Shown here: piece after piece, positions 53,156 to 62,882 of the stretch | How the letters are laid out: each line of letters begins with the position of its first letter | Position numbering within the stretch: position 1 is the first letter of the stretch | Assembly (NCBI RefSeq): GCF_007988825.1 | Contig: NZ_BJUW01000004.1 | Span: forward strand, 236,760 to 300,759 | DNA from: Microbacterium aerolatum | Lineage (GTDB): Bacteria > Actinomycetota > Actinomycetes > Actinomycetales > Microbacteriaceae | Reading direction: 5' to 3' | Length of the DNA stretch: 64,000 nt | The notes under the pieces: model-generated | What the model saw: the letters and a program-made list of their open reading frames with translations, nothing else | Told to the model about the DNA's origin: nothing | Databases searched by the model: none | Program-made: the position numbers and the translations under genes

Positions 53156-53737
53156 TCAGGGAAGGGCGACAGTCATGGTCGCCAGTTCCTGCGGCGCGTG
53201 CCGCTGGATGTGACGGTCTTCCTGCGCGGCCCAGCGGTCCCAGTGCGGACGGAATCCCTCGCCGTCACGCTCCAGCGCCCTGCGCTTGCGCGACGGGGTG
53301 GGCGATTCCACCCAGACGCGTACGTCGGCGAGCCGCGCCGACGCCGGGTTGAGCGCGCCGCACCCCTCGAGGATCACACCGAGCGCCGGCGTCACGGCGT
53401 GCGCTTCCGCTTCGGTCCCCAGTTCCCAGTCCCAGCGCCGCCAGGTGCTCAGGAGTCCGCGTGCGTGCGGACGCAGGATGTCATGGAGGGCTCGTTCGGC
53501 TCCGGCATCCAAGCCGTCCCAGCCCGGATACAGCGAGTCGAGTGCGATCAGCTGCGGACGTCCCGCGACCGGCCAGTTCGCCGCGACCATCCGCGAGAGC
53601 GTGGTCTTTCCCGCGCCGGCGCGGCCGTCGAAGAGCACGACAGGGTTGGATGCTTCGACCGCCCTGATCGCCTCGATGATGTCAGCGGCGGCACGTGTGA
53701 GCGCCTGCCCGAACGGGTCGCTACTTCTTGAGTGCAC
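53156..53737 (-). CDS. P-loop kinase-like protein (uridine kinase-like)
   Basis: 193-residue P-loop NTPase: Walker A FDGRAGAGKTTLSRM (about residue 40), LDSLYPGWDGL resembling the uridine-kinase/panK substrate loop, VILEGCGALNP with a Walker B-like acid, and RKRRALERDG lid-type Arg-rich segment. GTG 53737 overlaps the GerW-like gene by 17 bases, possibly too far upstream. Nucleoside or small-molecule kinase is likely; substrate unknown. Confidence 0.8.
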   Translation of the reverse strand: MHSRSSDPFGQALTRAAADIIEAIRAVEASNPVVLFDGRAGAGKTTLSRMVAANWPVAGRPQLIALDSLYPGWDGLDAGAERALHDILRPHARGLLSTWRRWDWELGTEAEAHAVTPALGVILEGCGALNPASARLADVRVWVESPTPSRKRRALERDGEGFRPHWDRWAAQEDRHIQRHAPQELATMTVALP

Positions 53738-54041
53738 GGATCACGCGCGAGAGCGCACGTCCGGCGACCCAGACGAACGGAATGGCGACTGCGAGCAGCG
53801 CGACGATGTTGGGCTCGAACCGGAGTCCCTCCTCACGACGGACGTATACGCCGAGGGGAATGGAGACTCCCCCGCCGCCTCCGCCGCCGTTCTCGTCCTG
53901 ATCGGCGCCGCCTCCGAAGCCGGCCCAGGTCAGCGCGACCGGAGTGATGCTGACCCCGTCGACGTCCTGCGGCTCGCCATAAGCGGCCTTCACGCCGAAG
54001 GAGGCGATCTGATTTCCGAGGTCCAGTGCGATGTTCGGCAT
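53721..54041 (-). CDS. GerW/YtfJ-like small protein
   Basis: 106-residue protein whose first half (ASFGVKAAYGEPQDVDGVSITPVALTWAGFG, given in pieces ASFGVKAAYGEP and VSITPVALTWAGFGG) resembles the GerW/YtfJ family seen in Bacillus spore cortex and also in non-sporulating actinobacteria. A glycine-rich run (about eight Gly) and a C-terminal hydrophobic segment (NIVALLAVAIPFVWVAGRAL) follow, so it is probably a membrane-tethered protein. ATG 54041. Function in non-sporulators unknown. Confidence 0.72.
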   Translation of the reverse strand: MPNIALDLGNQIASFGVKAAYGEPQDVDGVSITPVALTWAGFGGGADQDENGGGGGGGVSIPLGVYVRREEGLRFEPNIVALLAVAIPFVWVAGRALSRVIRALKK

Positions 54042-54078
54042 GTGTCCACGGTACTCGACGAACGCGCACCACGGGAGG

Positions 54079-55335
54079 TCAATCGACGCCGTGATCCTTC
54101 GGGTGCCGCACGGCACCGCGCCCGTCGCCGCGACCGACGTGCCTGGCCCGCGTGATCGTGGCGTTGCCGAAGCGCGCCCTGGCATCGTCGAGCGCTCCTT
54201 CGACCTTGCGCCAGTGCTCATCGTCATCCCACAGCGCGAAGGCCGAGCTGCCGGCGGGGCGGAGCTTCTCGGCGCGCACTCCCACCAGACGTATCGGATC
54301 GCGTCGATCGATGGATTCATAGAGGTTCTGCGCAGCCTCGCCGATCCGCTGCCCGACGGAGGTGGGTTCTGCGAGCGTCTGGGACCGGCTCAGCGTCGTG
54401 AAATCGTCGAAGCGGATCTTGATCGCGACTGTGGCGCACTCCCAGTCGGCGCGGCGCAGACGCACAGCAACGCGGTCTGCCAGACGCAGAAGCTCGGCGC
54501 GCAGGAACTCGCGATCCGTGATGTCGACGTCGAACGTCTCCTCATGGCCCACGCTCTTCTCGACGCGTTCGGTCTCGACGGCGCGGGCATCCTCACCGCG
54601 TGCGAGCTGAGCGATGCGTGCGCCGAGGGCTGGGCCGACGGCGCGGTCGAGCATCTCCTGCGGCGAATCCCGGATGTCGCCGATCGTGCGGATGCCGCGC
54701 GCCTCGAGCGCCTCGGATGCCTTCGGCCCCACTCCCCACATCGCACGCACCGATCGCGGGGCGAGGAAGTCGAGCGTATCGGCGGCCGCGACGATCAGCA
54801 GCCCGTCGGGCTTCGAGAGCGTCGACGCCATCTTTGCGACGTGCTTCGTGGCGGCCACTCCCACGCTGCATGTGATGCCGACCTCGGCCTGCACCCGCTC
54901 GCGCACCAGCCGCGCGATCTCACCGGGGCTCCCCCACAACCGCCGGACGCCCTGCACGTCGAGGAACGCCTCGTCCACCGACAGCGGCTCGACCATCGGG
55001 GTGATCGACTCGAAGACAGCCATCACCTGCTTCGACACAGCCTGGTACCGGTCGAAGTGCGGCATGACGATCTTCGCGGTCGGGCACAGACGCAACGCCT
55101 GCCCGACCGGCATCGCGGCGCGCACGCCGTACCGCCGGGCTTCGTACGACGCACTGGAGACGACAGAGCGGCCGTCCGGAGCACCGATGATCAGAGGCAG
55201 GCCGCGCAGCGACGGGTCGTCCATCACCTCGACGGCGGCATAGAAGGCATCCATGTCGACGTGCAGGATGCGCGTACCCGTGTCGTCCGCACCGTCGGGT
55301 GAGACGATGCGGCCACGTCCGTCACCGCGCCCCAT
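54079..55335 (-). CDS. dinB: DNA polymerase IV (Y-family, translesion)
   Basis: 418-residue Y-family polymerase for bypass synthesis. Catalytic HVDMDAFYAAVE (about residue 25), SYEARRYGVRAAMP and PLSVDEAFLDV; little-finger domain follows, with C-terminal beta-clamp-like region not obviously present. The N-terminal glycine-rich 18 residues before RILHVDMD are unusual; a downstream start cannot be excluded. No convincing LexA box in the 130 bases upstream. Confidence 0.93.
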   Translation of the reverse strand: MGRGDGRGRIVSPDGADDTGTRILHVDMDAFYAAVEVMDDPSLRGLPLIIGAPDGRSVVSSASYEARRYGVRAAMPVGQALRLCPTAKIVMPHFDRYQAVSKQVMAVFESITPMVEPLSVDEAFLDVQGVRRLWGSPGEIARLVRERVQAEVGITCSVGVAATKHVAKMASTLSKPDGLLIVAAADTLDFLAPRSVRAMWGVGPKASEALEARGIRTIGDIRDSPQEMLDRAVGPALGARIAQLARGEDARAVETERVEKSVGHEETFDVDITDREFLRAELLRLADRVAVRLRRADWECATVAIKIRFDDFTTLSRSQTLAEPTSVGQRIGEAAQNLYESIDRRDPIRLVGVRAEKLRPAGSSAFALWDDDEHWRKVEGALDDARARFGNATITRARHVGRGDGRGAVRHPKDHGVD

Positions 55336-55391
55336 GCATCCATTCTCCCCGAGGTCACCGACATCCGCCGAACAGTCCGGGGTCCGAAACG

Positions 55392-55432
55392 ACGAATGTC
55401 GGACCGATCACGCGGATCGATCCGACATTCGT
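55392..55432. repeat. Palindromic element downstream of gatB
   Basis: Perfect 12-base arms ACGAATGTCGGA (55392-55403) and TCCGACATTCGT (55421-55432) with nested CGATC/GATCG. It lies between divergent dinB and the gatB 3' end, so it can act as the gatCAB terminator; its arm repeats the GAATGTCGG core found at 32536 and 50114. Confidence 0.75.
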
Positions 55433-55466
55433 GCTCGCGGCCCCCGAAGTGTCGCGGGCCGGACGG

Positions 55467-56999
55467 CTACTGGGCCGCTCGTTCCAGGATCAGCTCGCGC
55501 ACGCGCGCAGCATCCGCCTGCCCCTTCATGGCCTTCATGACAGCGCCGATGATCGCACCGGCGGCCTGCACCTTGCCGTCCTTGATCTTCGCCATCACGT
55601 CGGGCTGCGCAGCAAGCGCCTCGTCGATCGCCGCGATGAGCGCACCGTCGTCGGAGACGACCGCGAGTCCGCGGGAATCCACGACCTCCTGCGGCGTGCC
55701 CTCACCCGCGATGACGCCCTCGAGTACCTGGCGGGCGAGCTTGTCCGTGAGTGTGCCGTCGTCGACGAGCCTCTGCAGGGCAGCGACGTTCTCCGGGGCG
55801 ATCAGCTCGACAGCATCCTTGTCCTGCGCGTTCGCGAGGCGGGAGATCTCACCGGTCCACCACTTGCGCGCCGCGGCGGGCGTGGTGCCCGCGGCGATCG
55901 TCGCCTCGACGACATCGACCAGGTCGCTGTTGCGCACGTCCTGGTACTCGAGGTCGGTGAATCCCCACTCCGTCTTCAGCCGGCGGCGACGGGCGACCGG
56001 CTGCTCGGGCAGAGCCGCACGCAGCTCTTCGATCAGCTCGGCGGCGGGCTGCACGGGCAGCAGGTCCGGCTCGGGGAAGTAGCGGTAGTCATCGGCATCC
56101 GACTTGGGGCGACCGGGCGAGGTCGTGCCGGTGTCCTCGTGCCAATGACGGGTCTCCTGGATGATCTTTCCGCCGTCTGCGAGGATCTGTGCCTGGCGCT
56201 GGATCTCGTGACGCACCGCACGCTCGACCGAACGCATGGAGTTGACGTTCTTCGTCTCGGTGCGGGTGCCGAGCGGTGCCGGCTCCTCGCCCTCTGCGAC
56301 CCGGGGCCGCAGCGACACGTTCGCGTCACAGCGCAGGTTGCCGCGCTCGAGACGCGCCTCGGAGATGCCGAGGCTGCGCACGATGTCGCGGATCGTCGAC
56401 ACGTAGGCCTTGGCCACCTCGGGCGCGCGGTGGTCGGTGCCGAAGATCGTCTTGGTGACGATCTCGACGAGCGGGACGCCGGCGCGGTTGTAGTCGACCA
56501 GCGAGTACTCGGCGCCCTGGATGCGACCGGTCGCTCCGCCCATGTGGGTGAGCTTTCCGGCATCCTCCTCCATGTGCGCGCGCTCGATCGGCACGGTCAC
56601 GAGCGTGCCGTCCTCGAGCTCGACCTCGACGGATCCCTCGTACGCGATCGGCTCGTCGTACTGCGAGATCTGGTAGTTCTTGCCGAGATCCGGGTAGAAG
56701 TAGTTCTTCCGAGCGAAGCGGCTGGACTCCGCGATCGAGCAGTCCAGGGCGAGACCGAGGCTGATCGACGACCGGATCGCCGTCTCGTTCACGGTCGGCA
56801 TGGCCCCGGGCAGACCGAGGTCGACCGGCGCGATGAGCGTGTTGGGCTCGGCGGCGTGATACTTCTCGTTCGCCGGGTTCGGCGCATCCGAGAACATCTT
56901 CGTGTTGGTGTTGAGCTCGACGTGCACTTCGAAACCGAGCACGGGCTCGAACAGCTCGAGCGCCCGCTCGAAATCCATCAGCTTGGCTGCGGCGGCCAT
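55467..56999 (-). CDS. gatB: Asp-tRNA(Asn)/Glu-tRNA(Gln) amidotransferase subunit B
   Basis: 510-residue GatB, which phosphorylates misacylated tRNA in the GatCAB complex so that ammonia from GatA can amidate it. [51 protein letters not shown] (kinase/zinc region), [12 protein letters not shown], and the C-terminal YqeY-like tail. ATG 56999 overlaps the gatA stop by one base (TGATG). Last gene of the gatC-gatA-gatB operon. Confidence 0.96.
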   Translation of the reverse strand: MAAAAKLMDFERALELFEPVLGFEVHVELNTNTKMFSDAPNPANEKYHAAEPNTLIAPVDLGLPGAMPTVNETAIRSSISLGLALDCSIAESSRFARKNYFYPDLGKNYQISQYDEPIAYEGSVEVELEDGTLVTVPIERAHMEEDAGKLTHMGGATGRIQGAEYSLVDYNRAGVPLVEIVTKTIFGTDHRAPEVAKAYVSTIRDIVRSLGISEARLERGNLRCDANVSLRPRVAEGEEPAPLGTRTETKNVNSMRSVERAVRHEIQRQAQILADGGKIIQETRHWHEDTGTTSPGRPKSDADDYRYFPEPDLLPVQPAAELIEELRAALPEQPVARRRRLKTEWGFTDLEYQDVRNSDLVDVVEATIAAGTTPAAARKWWTGEISRLANAQDKDAVELIAPENVAALQRLVDDGTLTDKLARQVLEGVIAGEGTPQEVVDSRGLAVVSDDGALIAAIDEALAAQPDVMAKIKDGKVQAAGAIIGAVMKAMKGQADAARVRELILERAAQ

Positions 57000-58516
57000 C
57001 AGCGGTTCCCTCCTGCGAGCTGGGGTGCGCGTGTGAGCAGCGGGGCTCCCCACGAGTCGACGAGTGCGGTCTCGAGCGCCGCGCCGACGCGGTACAGACG
57101 GGCGTCCTCGCGTGCCGGGGCGAGGAACTGGATGCCGACCGGCAGACCGTCGTCGTCCGCGAGGCCCGAGGGGATCGAGATGCCGGGGACGCCGGCCAGG
57201 TTCGCCGGAATCGTCGTGACGTCGTTCAGGTACATCTGCAGCGGATCGTCGATCCGCTCACCGATCTTGAACGCCGTGGTCGGTGCCGAGGGCGTCGCGA
57301 TGACATCGACCTGCTCGAATGCGCGATCGAAGTCCTGCTGGATGAGCGTTCGGACCTTCTGGGCGCTGCCGTAGTACGCGTCGTAGTAGCCCGCCGACAG
57401 CGCGTAGGTGCCGAGGATGATGCGGCGCTTCACCTCGTCGCCGAAGCCGGCGTCGCGCGTCGCGGACATGACGTCCTCGACGGTCGGGTTGCCGTCCGGG
57501 GTGACACGCAGGCCGAAGCGCACCGAGTCGAACTTCGCCAGGTTGCTGGACGCCTCTGCGGGCAGGATCAGGTAGTACGCGGCCACGCCGTACTCGAAGT
57601 GCGGCGTGGAGATCTCGACGATCTCGGCGCCGTTCGCCTCGAGCAGGTCGAGGGAGGCGCGGAAGGATGCCGCGACGCCGGGCTGGAAGCCCGAGTCCGG
57701 AAGCTCCTTGATCACGCCGACCTTGAGCCCCTTCAGCACGTCTCCGCGCGCGCCCTCACGGGCGGCATCCGCGAACGACGGCCAGGCGTCGGTGAGCGAG
57801 GTGGAGTCCCTGGGATCGTGACCGGCGATCACGTCGTGCAGGAGTCCGGAGTCGAGCACGGTACGAGTGACGGGGCCGACCTGGTCGAGGCTGGATGCCA
57901 GGGCGATCGCGCCGTAGCGGCTCACTCCGCCGTAGGTCGGCTTCACGCCGACCGTTCCTGTGACGTGGGCGGGCTGACGGATCGATCCGCCGGTGTCGGA
58001 GCCGAGCGCGAGGGGCGCCTCGTAGGCTGCCACCGCGGCGGCCGAACCGCCGCCGGAGCCGCCGGGGATACGGTCGAGGTCCCACGGGTTGCGGGTCGGG
58101 CCGTATGCGGAGTGCTCGGTGGACGATCCCATCGCGAACTCGTCCATGTTGGTCTTGCCGAGCGGCACGAGCCCTGCGGCGCGCGAACGCGCCACGACGG
58201 TCGCGTCGTAGGGCGACATGTAGCCCTCGAGGATCTTCGATCCGCTGGTGGTGGGCTGGTCGGTGGTGACCAGGACGTCCTTGATGGCCAGCGGAACACC
58301 CGCGAGCGGGTGCAGCTGCTCACCCGCTGCACGGGAGGCATCGATCGCATCTGCGGCGGCGAGTGCGCCCTCGTTCACGTGCAGGAAGGCGTGCACGTCG
58401 CTGTCGACGGCTGCGATGCGATCGAGGTACGCCTGAGTGGCCTCGCGGCTGGACACCTCGCCGGAGGCGAGCTTGTCGGCGAGGTCGGCGGCAGTCAGCC
58501 GGATGATGTCGCTCAC
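56999..58516 (-). CDS. gatA: Asp-tRNA(Asn)/Glu-tRNA(Gln) amidotransferase subunit A
   Basis: 505-residue amidase-signature enzyme releasing ammonia from glutamine for tRNA amidation. Ser-cisSer-Lys triad: Lys in [22 protein letters not shown] (Ser) and [12 protein letters not shown] (nucleophilic Ser). GTG 58516 overlaps gatC by four bases (GTGA). Length and order match GatA of actinobacteria. Confidence 0.96.
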   Translation of the reverse strand: MSDIIRLTAADLADKLASGEVSSREATQAYLDRIAAVDSDVHAFLHVNEGALAAADAIDASRAAGEQLHPLAGVPLAIKDVLVTTDQPTTSGSKILEGYMSPYDATVVARSRAAGLVPLGKTNMDEFAMGSSTEHSAYGPTRNPWDLDRIPGGSGGGSAAAVAAYEAPLALGSDTGGSIRQPAHVTGTVGVKPTYGGVSRYGAIALASSLDQVGPVTRTVLDSGLLHDVIAGHDPRDSTSLTDAWPSFADAAREGARGDVLKGLKVGVIKELPDSGFQPGVAASFRASLDLLEANGAEIVEISTPHFEYGVAAYYLILPAEASSNLAKFDSVRFGLRVTPDGNPTVEDVMSATRDAGFGDEVKRRIILGTYALSAGYYDAYYGSAQKVRTLIQQDFDRAFEQVDVIATPSAPTTAFKIGERIDDPLQMYLNDVTTIPANLAGVPGISIPSGLADDDGLPVGIQFLAPAREDARLYRVGAALETALVDSWGAPLLTRAPQLAGGNR

Positions 58517-58812
58517 TGCTCTTCCCCCAGGATCGCGGTGACGCGGAATCGGCCGTCCGCGGCATCCGGTGCGTTCTGCAGCACCTGCTCGTGGGTGAGC
58601 GTCTCGCCGACCTCGTCGGGACGGAAGACGTTCGCGAGCGGGATCGGGTGACTCGTCGCCGCGATGTCGGGGGTCGCGACCTGCGAGACCTTCGCGATGT
58701 TGTCGACGATGGCGTCGAGCTGGCCCGTGAGCAGCGTCACCTCGTCGTCGTTCAGCTGGATGCGCGCGAGCACGCCGAGATGGCGCACAAGATCAGGGGT
58801 GATTTCAGACAC
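58513..58812 (-). CDS. gatC: Asp-tRNA(Asn)/Glu-tRNA(Gln) amidotransferase subunit C
   Basis: 99-residue GatC, which binds between GatA and Gat[30 protein letters not shown] and FRPDEVG are family features. GTG 58812 is exactly six bases after minus-strand TAGACT (plus 58819-58824), so the operon mRNA is probably leaderless. Divergent from the acyl-CoA ligase gene. Confidence 0.94.
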   Translation of the reverse strand: MSEITPDLVRHLGVLARIQLNDDEVTLLTGQLDAIVDNIAKVSQVATPDIAATSHPIPLANVFRPDEVGETLTHEQVLQNAPDAADGRFRVTAILGEEQ

Positions 58813-58872
58813 CCGTCCAGTCTAGTTGGCGCTCTGCGGGAGACCCGCCGACGATCGCAATAGGCTGGCAGC

Positions 58873-60573
58873 ATGACGACGTACGATCCCCCTCGTCCCT
58901 GGATCTCCAGCTATGCGGACGGGGTGCCGGAGGACCTTCCACCCGTCAGCGGCTCGCTCATCGACATCGTCGCGGCGTCCGCGCGTGACTTCCCGGATGC
59001 GCCCGCGCTGGAGTTCTTCGGCCAGGAGATGACGTACGCGCAGTTGCAGGCGGCTATCGACCGGGCGGCAGCCGGTCTGCACGCCCTCGGCGTCCGCTCA
59101 GGCGACCCGGTGGCGATCGTGCTGCCGAACTGTCCGCAGCACATCATCGCCTTCTACGCCGTGCTGCGCCTGGGCGCCGTCGTGGTCGAGCACAATCCGC
59201 TGTACACACCTCGCGAGCTGCGCAAGCAGTTCGAGGATCACGGCGCCAAGCACGCCATCGTGTGGAGCAAGGTCGTGAAGACCGTGCAGGAGTTCCCGCG
59301 CGATCTCGCGGTGACCTCACTGATCTCGGTCGACGTCACCAGGGCCATGCCGCTCATGACCCGGTTCGCTCTCCGACTCCCCGTCGCGAAGGCGCGGGAA
59401 TCGCGCGCGGCGCTCACCGAGAAGGTGCGCGGCGCGATCGCCTGGGAGCAAGTCGTCGGCAGTGAGCCGCTTCCGGCATCCCACCCCAAGCCTGCCCCCG
59501 AAGATCTCGCGATCATCCAGTACACCTCCGGCACGACAGGCATCCCCAAGGGCGCGTCTCTCACGCATCGCAACCTGCTCGCGAACGCTGCGCAGGCCAA
59601 GGCGTGGGTGCCCTCCATCCAGCGCGGCAAGGGGTGCGTCGTGTACGCGGTCCTGCCGATGTTTCACGCATACGGGCTCACGCTGTGTCTGACGTTCGCG
59701 ATGTCGATGGGCGCGCGACTGGTGCTGTTCCCCAAGTTCGACCCCGACCTGGTGCTCGATGTCGTGAAGAAGCACCCGCCGACGTTCCTGCCGCTCGTGC
59801 CGCCGATCGCCGAGCGACTGCTCGCGGCCGCGAAGGCGAAGGGCATCTCGCTCGCCGGAACCGAGATCGCGATCTCGGGCGCCATGGCCCTGCCGCACGA
59901 GCTCGTCGTGCCGTTCGAAGAGGCCAGCGGCGGGTACCTCGTCGAGGGATACGGCCTCAGTGAGTGCTCCCCCGTGCTGATGGCGAACCCGGTGGCCGCG
60001 AACCGCGTGGCCGGCACGGTCGGTCTGCCGCTGCCCGGCACGGAGTGCCGCGTCGTCGACCCGGACAACCCGACGCAGGACGTAGAACCGGGCGCCCCCG
60101 GCGAGCTCGTCGTGCGCGGACCGCAGGTGTTCTCCGGCTACTACGGCAAGCCGGAGGCCACGGAGGAAGCGTTCGTGGACGGCTGGTATCGCACTGGTGA
60201 CATCGTCACGATCGACGAGGCCGGCTTCGTGCGGATCGTCGACCGCATCAAGGAGCTCATCATCACCGGCGGGTTCAACGTCTCCCCGACCGAGGTGGAG
60301 AACGCGCTGCGCCAGCATCCGTCCATCGCCGACGTCGCGGTCGTCGGTCTGCCGGGCGGACGCTCCGGCGAGGAGGTCGTCGCCGCGGTCGTGCTCGATG
60401 CCGGCGCAGAGCTGGATGAAGAGGCGATCCGCTCGTTCGCGCGGGAGATCATGACGCCGTACAAGGTGCCGCGCCGGCTCTTCGTGGTGGACGAGCTGCC
60501 GAAGTCGCTGATCGGAAAGGTGCTCCGGCGCCAGGTCAAGGAGAAGATCCTCGCGCTCACCGGCGCCGACTGA
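58873..60573 (+). CDS. fadD: Long-chain fatty acid--CoA ligase (AMP-binding)
   Basis: 566-residue ANL-superfamily adenylating enzyme activating fatty acids as acyl-CoA. Motifs: YTSGTTGIPKGASLTHRN (about 217-234, P-loop), YGLSECSPV, GWYRTGDIV, and C-terminal Lys in KSLIGKVLRRQ. ATG 58873 follows TAGGCT (58861-58866) by exactly six bases. Possible alternative: medium-chain or aromatic acid substrate. Confidence 0.92.
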   Translation: MTTYDPPRPWISSYADGVPEDLPPVSGSLIDIVAASARDFPDAPALEFFGQEMTYAQLQAAIDRAAAGLHALGVRSGDPVAIVLPNCPQHIIAFYAVLRLGAVVVEHNPLYTPRELRKQFEDHGAKHAIVWSKVVKTVQEFPRDLAVTSLISVDVTRAMPLMTRFALRLPVAKARESRAALTEKVRGAIAWEQVVGSEPLPASHPKPAPEDLAIIQYTSGTTGIPKGASLTHRNLLANAAQAKAWVPSIQRGKGCVVYAVLPMFHAYGLTLCLTFAMSMGARLVLFPKFDPDLVLDVVKKHPPTFLPLVPPIAERLLAAAKAKGISLAGTEIAISGAMALPHELVVPFEEASGGYLVEGYGLSECSPVLMANPVAANRVAGTVGLPLPGTECRVVDPDNPTQDVEPGAPGELVVRGPQVFSGYYGKPEATEEAFVDGWYRTGDIVTIDEAGFVRIVDRIKELIITGGFNVSPTEVENALRQHPSIADVAVVGLPGGRSGEEVVAAVVLDAGAELDEEAIRSFAREIMTPYKVPRRLFVVDELPKSLIGKVLRRQVKEKILALTGAD

Positions 60574-60622
60574 GAGTGCGTCTTCACAGGCAACGAGGCC
60601 GCGCGGGCGCTACCTTTAGGTA

Positions 60623-62419
60623 GTGACCCCTGAAGACGCACCCCAGAACGAGCCCGCCGACGAATCCCCCGCCACTCCCGGATTCGAGGAGCTCGGCATC
60701 ACCGGGCCCGTCCTGAAGGCGATCCGCGACCTCGGCTACGAGACGCCCTCACCGATCCAGTCCGCAACGATCCCGACGCTCCTGGGCGGCCGTGACGTCG
60801 TCGGAATGGCTCAGACCGGAACCGGCAAGACCGCCGCGTTCGCGCTGCCGGTGCTCGAGCGCCTCGATGTCTCGCAGAAGACTCCTCAGGCGCTCGTCCT
60901 GGCCCCGACCCGTGAGCTCGCGCTCCAAGTGTGCGAGGCGTTCGAGTCGTACTCGGCGAAGATGAAGGGCGTGCACGTGCTGCCCGTCTACGGCGGTCAG
61001 GGCTACGGCGTGCAGCTGTCGGCGCTGCGCCGTGGCGTGCACGTGATCGTCGGCACGCCCGGCCGCATCATGGACCACCTCGCGAAGGGCACCCTCGACC
61101 TCTCCGAGCTGAAGTACCTCGTGCTCGACGAAGCAGACGAGATGCTGAAGATGGGCTTCGCCGAGGATGTCGAGCAGATCCTCGCGCAGACTCCGGAGGA
61201 GAAGCAGGTCGCGCTGTTCTCGGCCACCATGCCGGCGCAGATCCGTCGTCTGGCGCAGAAGTATCTGCGAGACGCCGAGGAGATCACGGTCAAGTCGAAG
61301 ACCGCGACCAACACGAACATCACCCAGCGCTACCTCGTCGTCTCGTACCAGCAGAAGGTCGACGCCCTCACGCGCATCCTCGAGGTCGAGAACTTCGACG
61401 GGATGATCGTGTTCGTCCGCACGAAGAACGAGACCGAGACGCTCGCCGAGAAGCTGCGTGCGCGCGGATACTCCGCGGCCGCCATCAACGGCGACGTCCC
61501 GCAGGTGCAGCGCGAGCGGAGCGTGAACCAGCTCAAGGAGAGCAAGCTCGACATCCTGGTCGCCACCGATGTCGCCGCTCGCGGCCTGGATGTGGAACGC
61601 ATCAGCCACGTCGTCAACTTCGACATCCCCACCGACACCGAGTCGTACGTGCACCGCATCGGCCGCACCGGCCGTGCCGGACGCACCGGCGACGCGATCA
61701 GCTTCATCACGCCGCGCGAGCGCTACCTGCTCAAAAGCATCGAGAAGGCGACGCGTCAGGCGCCGACGCAGATGCAGCTGCCGACCACCGAGGACGTCAA
61801 CACCACACGCCTGGCGAGGTTCGACAGCGCTATCACCGCTGCGCTCTCCGAGACCGCGCGTATCGAGGCGTTCCGTGACATCGTCGCCCACTACGTGCGC
61901 AACAACGATGTGCCCGAGTCGGATGTCGCGGCCGCTCTGGCCGTCGTCGCGCAGGGAGCGACACCGCTCCTGCTCGACCCGGAGAACGACCCGCTGACCG
62001 TCGCCGTCGAGCGCGACAACCGTCCGCGCAACGACCGGGACCGTCCGGCGCGCGAGCCGCGGGAGCGCCGCGGGCGCGGTGACTACGCCCCGTACCGCAT
62101 CGAGGTCGGCCGTCGTCATCGAGTCGAGCCGCGCCAGATCGTCGGCGCGCTGGCGAACGAGGGCGGTCTCGGCCGTGACGACTTCGGTGCGATCAAGATC
62201 AACCCGGACTTCTCGATCGTCGAGCTCCCCGCGAACATGGATTCGTCAGTGCTCGACAAGCTCAAGAACACCCGCATCTCGGGCCAGCTGATCGAGATCA
62301 AGCCCGATCGCGGCGCACCCGGTCGCCGCAACGCCGGATCGCGCGACGGTGGCTACGAGCGCCGCGACCGCCCGTCGCGCGACGACAAGCCGTTCCGCAA
62401 GCCCCGCCACAAGGGCTGA
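60623..62419 (+). CDS. deaD: DEAD/DEAH box RNA helicase (DeaD/CsdA-like)
   Basis: 598-residue DEAD-box helicase for ribosome assembly and mRNA unwinding. Q motif and motif I (AQTGTGKTAAF, about residue 68), motif II DEADEML (about 172), motif III SATMP, motif VI HRIGRTGRAGRTG. The C-terminus holds a DbpA-type RNA-binding domain (RIEVGRRHRVEPRQIVGALANE) and a basic, Arg/Asp-rich tail. GTG 60623 follows TACCTT (60611-60616) by exactly six bases. Confidence 0.95.
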   Translation: MTPEDAPQNEPADESPATPGFEELGITGPVLKAIRDLGYETPSPIQSATIPTLLGGRDVVGMAQTGTGKTAAFALPVLERLDVSQKTPQALVLAPTRELALQVCEAFESYSAKMKGVHVLPVYGGQGYGVQLSALRRGVHVIVGTPGRIMDHLAKGTLDLSELKYLVLDEADEMLKMGFAEDVEQILAQTPEEKQVALFSATMPAQIRRLAQKYLRDAEEITVKSKTATNTNITQRYLVVSYQQKVDALTRILEVENFDGMIVFVRTKNETETLAEKLRARGYSAAAINGDVPQVQRERSVNQLKESKLDILVATDVAARGLDVERISHVVNFDIPTDTESYVHRIGRTGRAGRTGDAISFITPRERYLLKSIEKATRQAPTQMQLPTTEDVNTTRLARFDSAITAALSETARIEAFRDIVAHYVRNNDVPESDVAAALAVVAQGATPLLLDPENDPLTVAVERDNRPRNDRDRPAREPRERRGRGDYAPYRIEVGRRHRVEPRQIVGALANEGGLGRDDFGAIKINPDFSIVELPANMDSSVLDKLKNTRISGQLIEIKPDRGAPGRRNAGSRDGGYERRDRPSRDDKPFRKPRHKG

Positions 62420-62424
62420 TCCCG

Positions 62425-62491
62425 CGAGACGGGGTTTGCAGCACGAGACGGTGGTTCCTCCCGCCGGTCTCGTGCCAGAAACCTCGTCTCA
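62425..62491. repeat. Large palindromic repeat, copy 1 (downstream of deaD)
   Basis: Arms 62426-62449 and 62467-62490 are 24 bases with about four mismatches (GAGACG(G/A)GGTTT...GCACGAGAC). Spacer 17 bases. Begins six bases after deaD and ends 29 bases before acyP, so it may terminate deaD. Confidence 0.85.
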
Positions 62492-62519
62492 TGCCGTGAG
62501 CGTGCGGCATGCTGGACGC

Positions 62520-62795
62520 ATGAGGTCAGTGCGAGTCACCGTGCACGGACGCGTGCAGGGCGTGGGGTTCCGCTGGTTCGTGCAGGATGCTGCGCAGGCG
62601 CACGGTGTCGCGGGCTGGGTGCGCAACCGCCGAGACGGCACGGTCGAGGCCGAGCTTCATGGCGCGGATGCCGATGTGCAGGCCGTCCTCGACCTGCTGG
62701 CGCAGGGCCCGGCCGGCGCCCAGGTCACCGAGGTGGCCGTGAGCGAGGCGGTCCCTGCGTCGTCGAGCGGCTTCGAGATACGTGGCACGGCCTGA
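62520..62795 (+). CDS. acyP: Acylphosphatase
   Basis: 91-residue acylphosphatase hydrolysing carboxyl-phosphate bonds. GRVQGVGFRWFVQDAA holds the catalytic Arg (phosphate binding) and VAGWVRNRRDGTVEAELHG holds the catalytic Asn. ATG 62520 is six bases after CATGCT. The gene is bracketed by two copies of the same palindrome. Confidence 0.94.
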   Translation: MRSVRVTVHGRVQGVGFRWFVQDAAQAHGVAGWVRNRRDGTVEAELHGADADVQAVLDLLAQGPAGAQVTEVAVSEAVPASSSGFEIRGTA

Positions 62796-62800
62796 GCGCA

Positions 62801-62867
62801 CGAGACGAGGTCTGTCGCACGAGACCGCGGGTTCCAGCCCCCGTTTCGTGCTGCAAACCTCGTCTCG
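62801..62867. repeat. Large palindromic repeat, copy 2 (downstream of acyP)
   Basis: Arms 62802-62825 and 62843-62866, same family as copy 1 and the same size and spacer length. Starts six bases after the acyP stop and ends 16 bases before the convergent ligA stop. Confidence 0.85.
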
Positions 62868-62882
62868 CGGTCGCGGCGCGGC

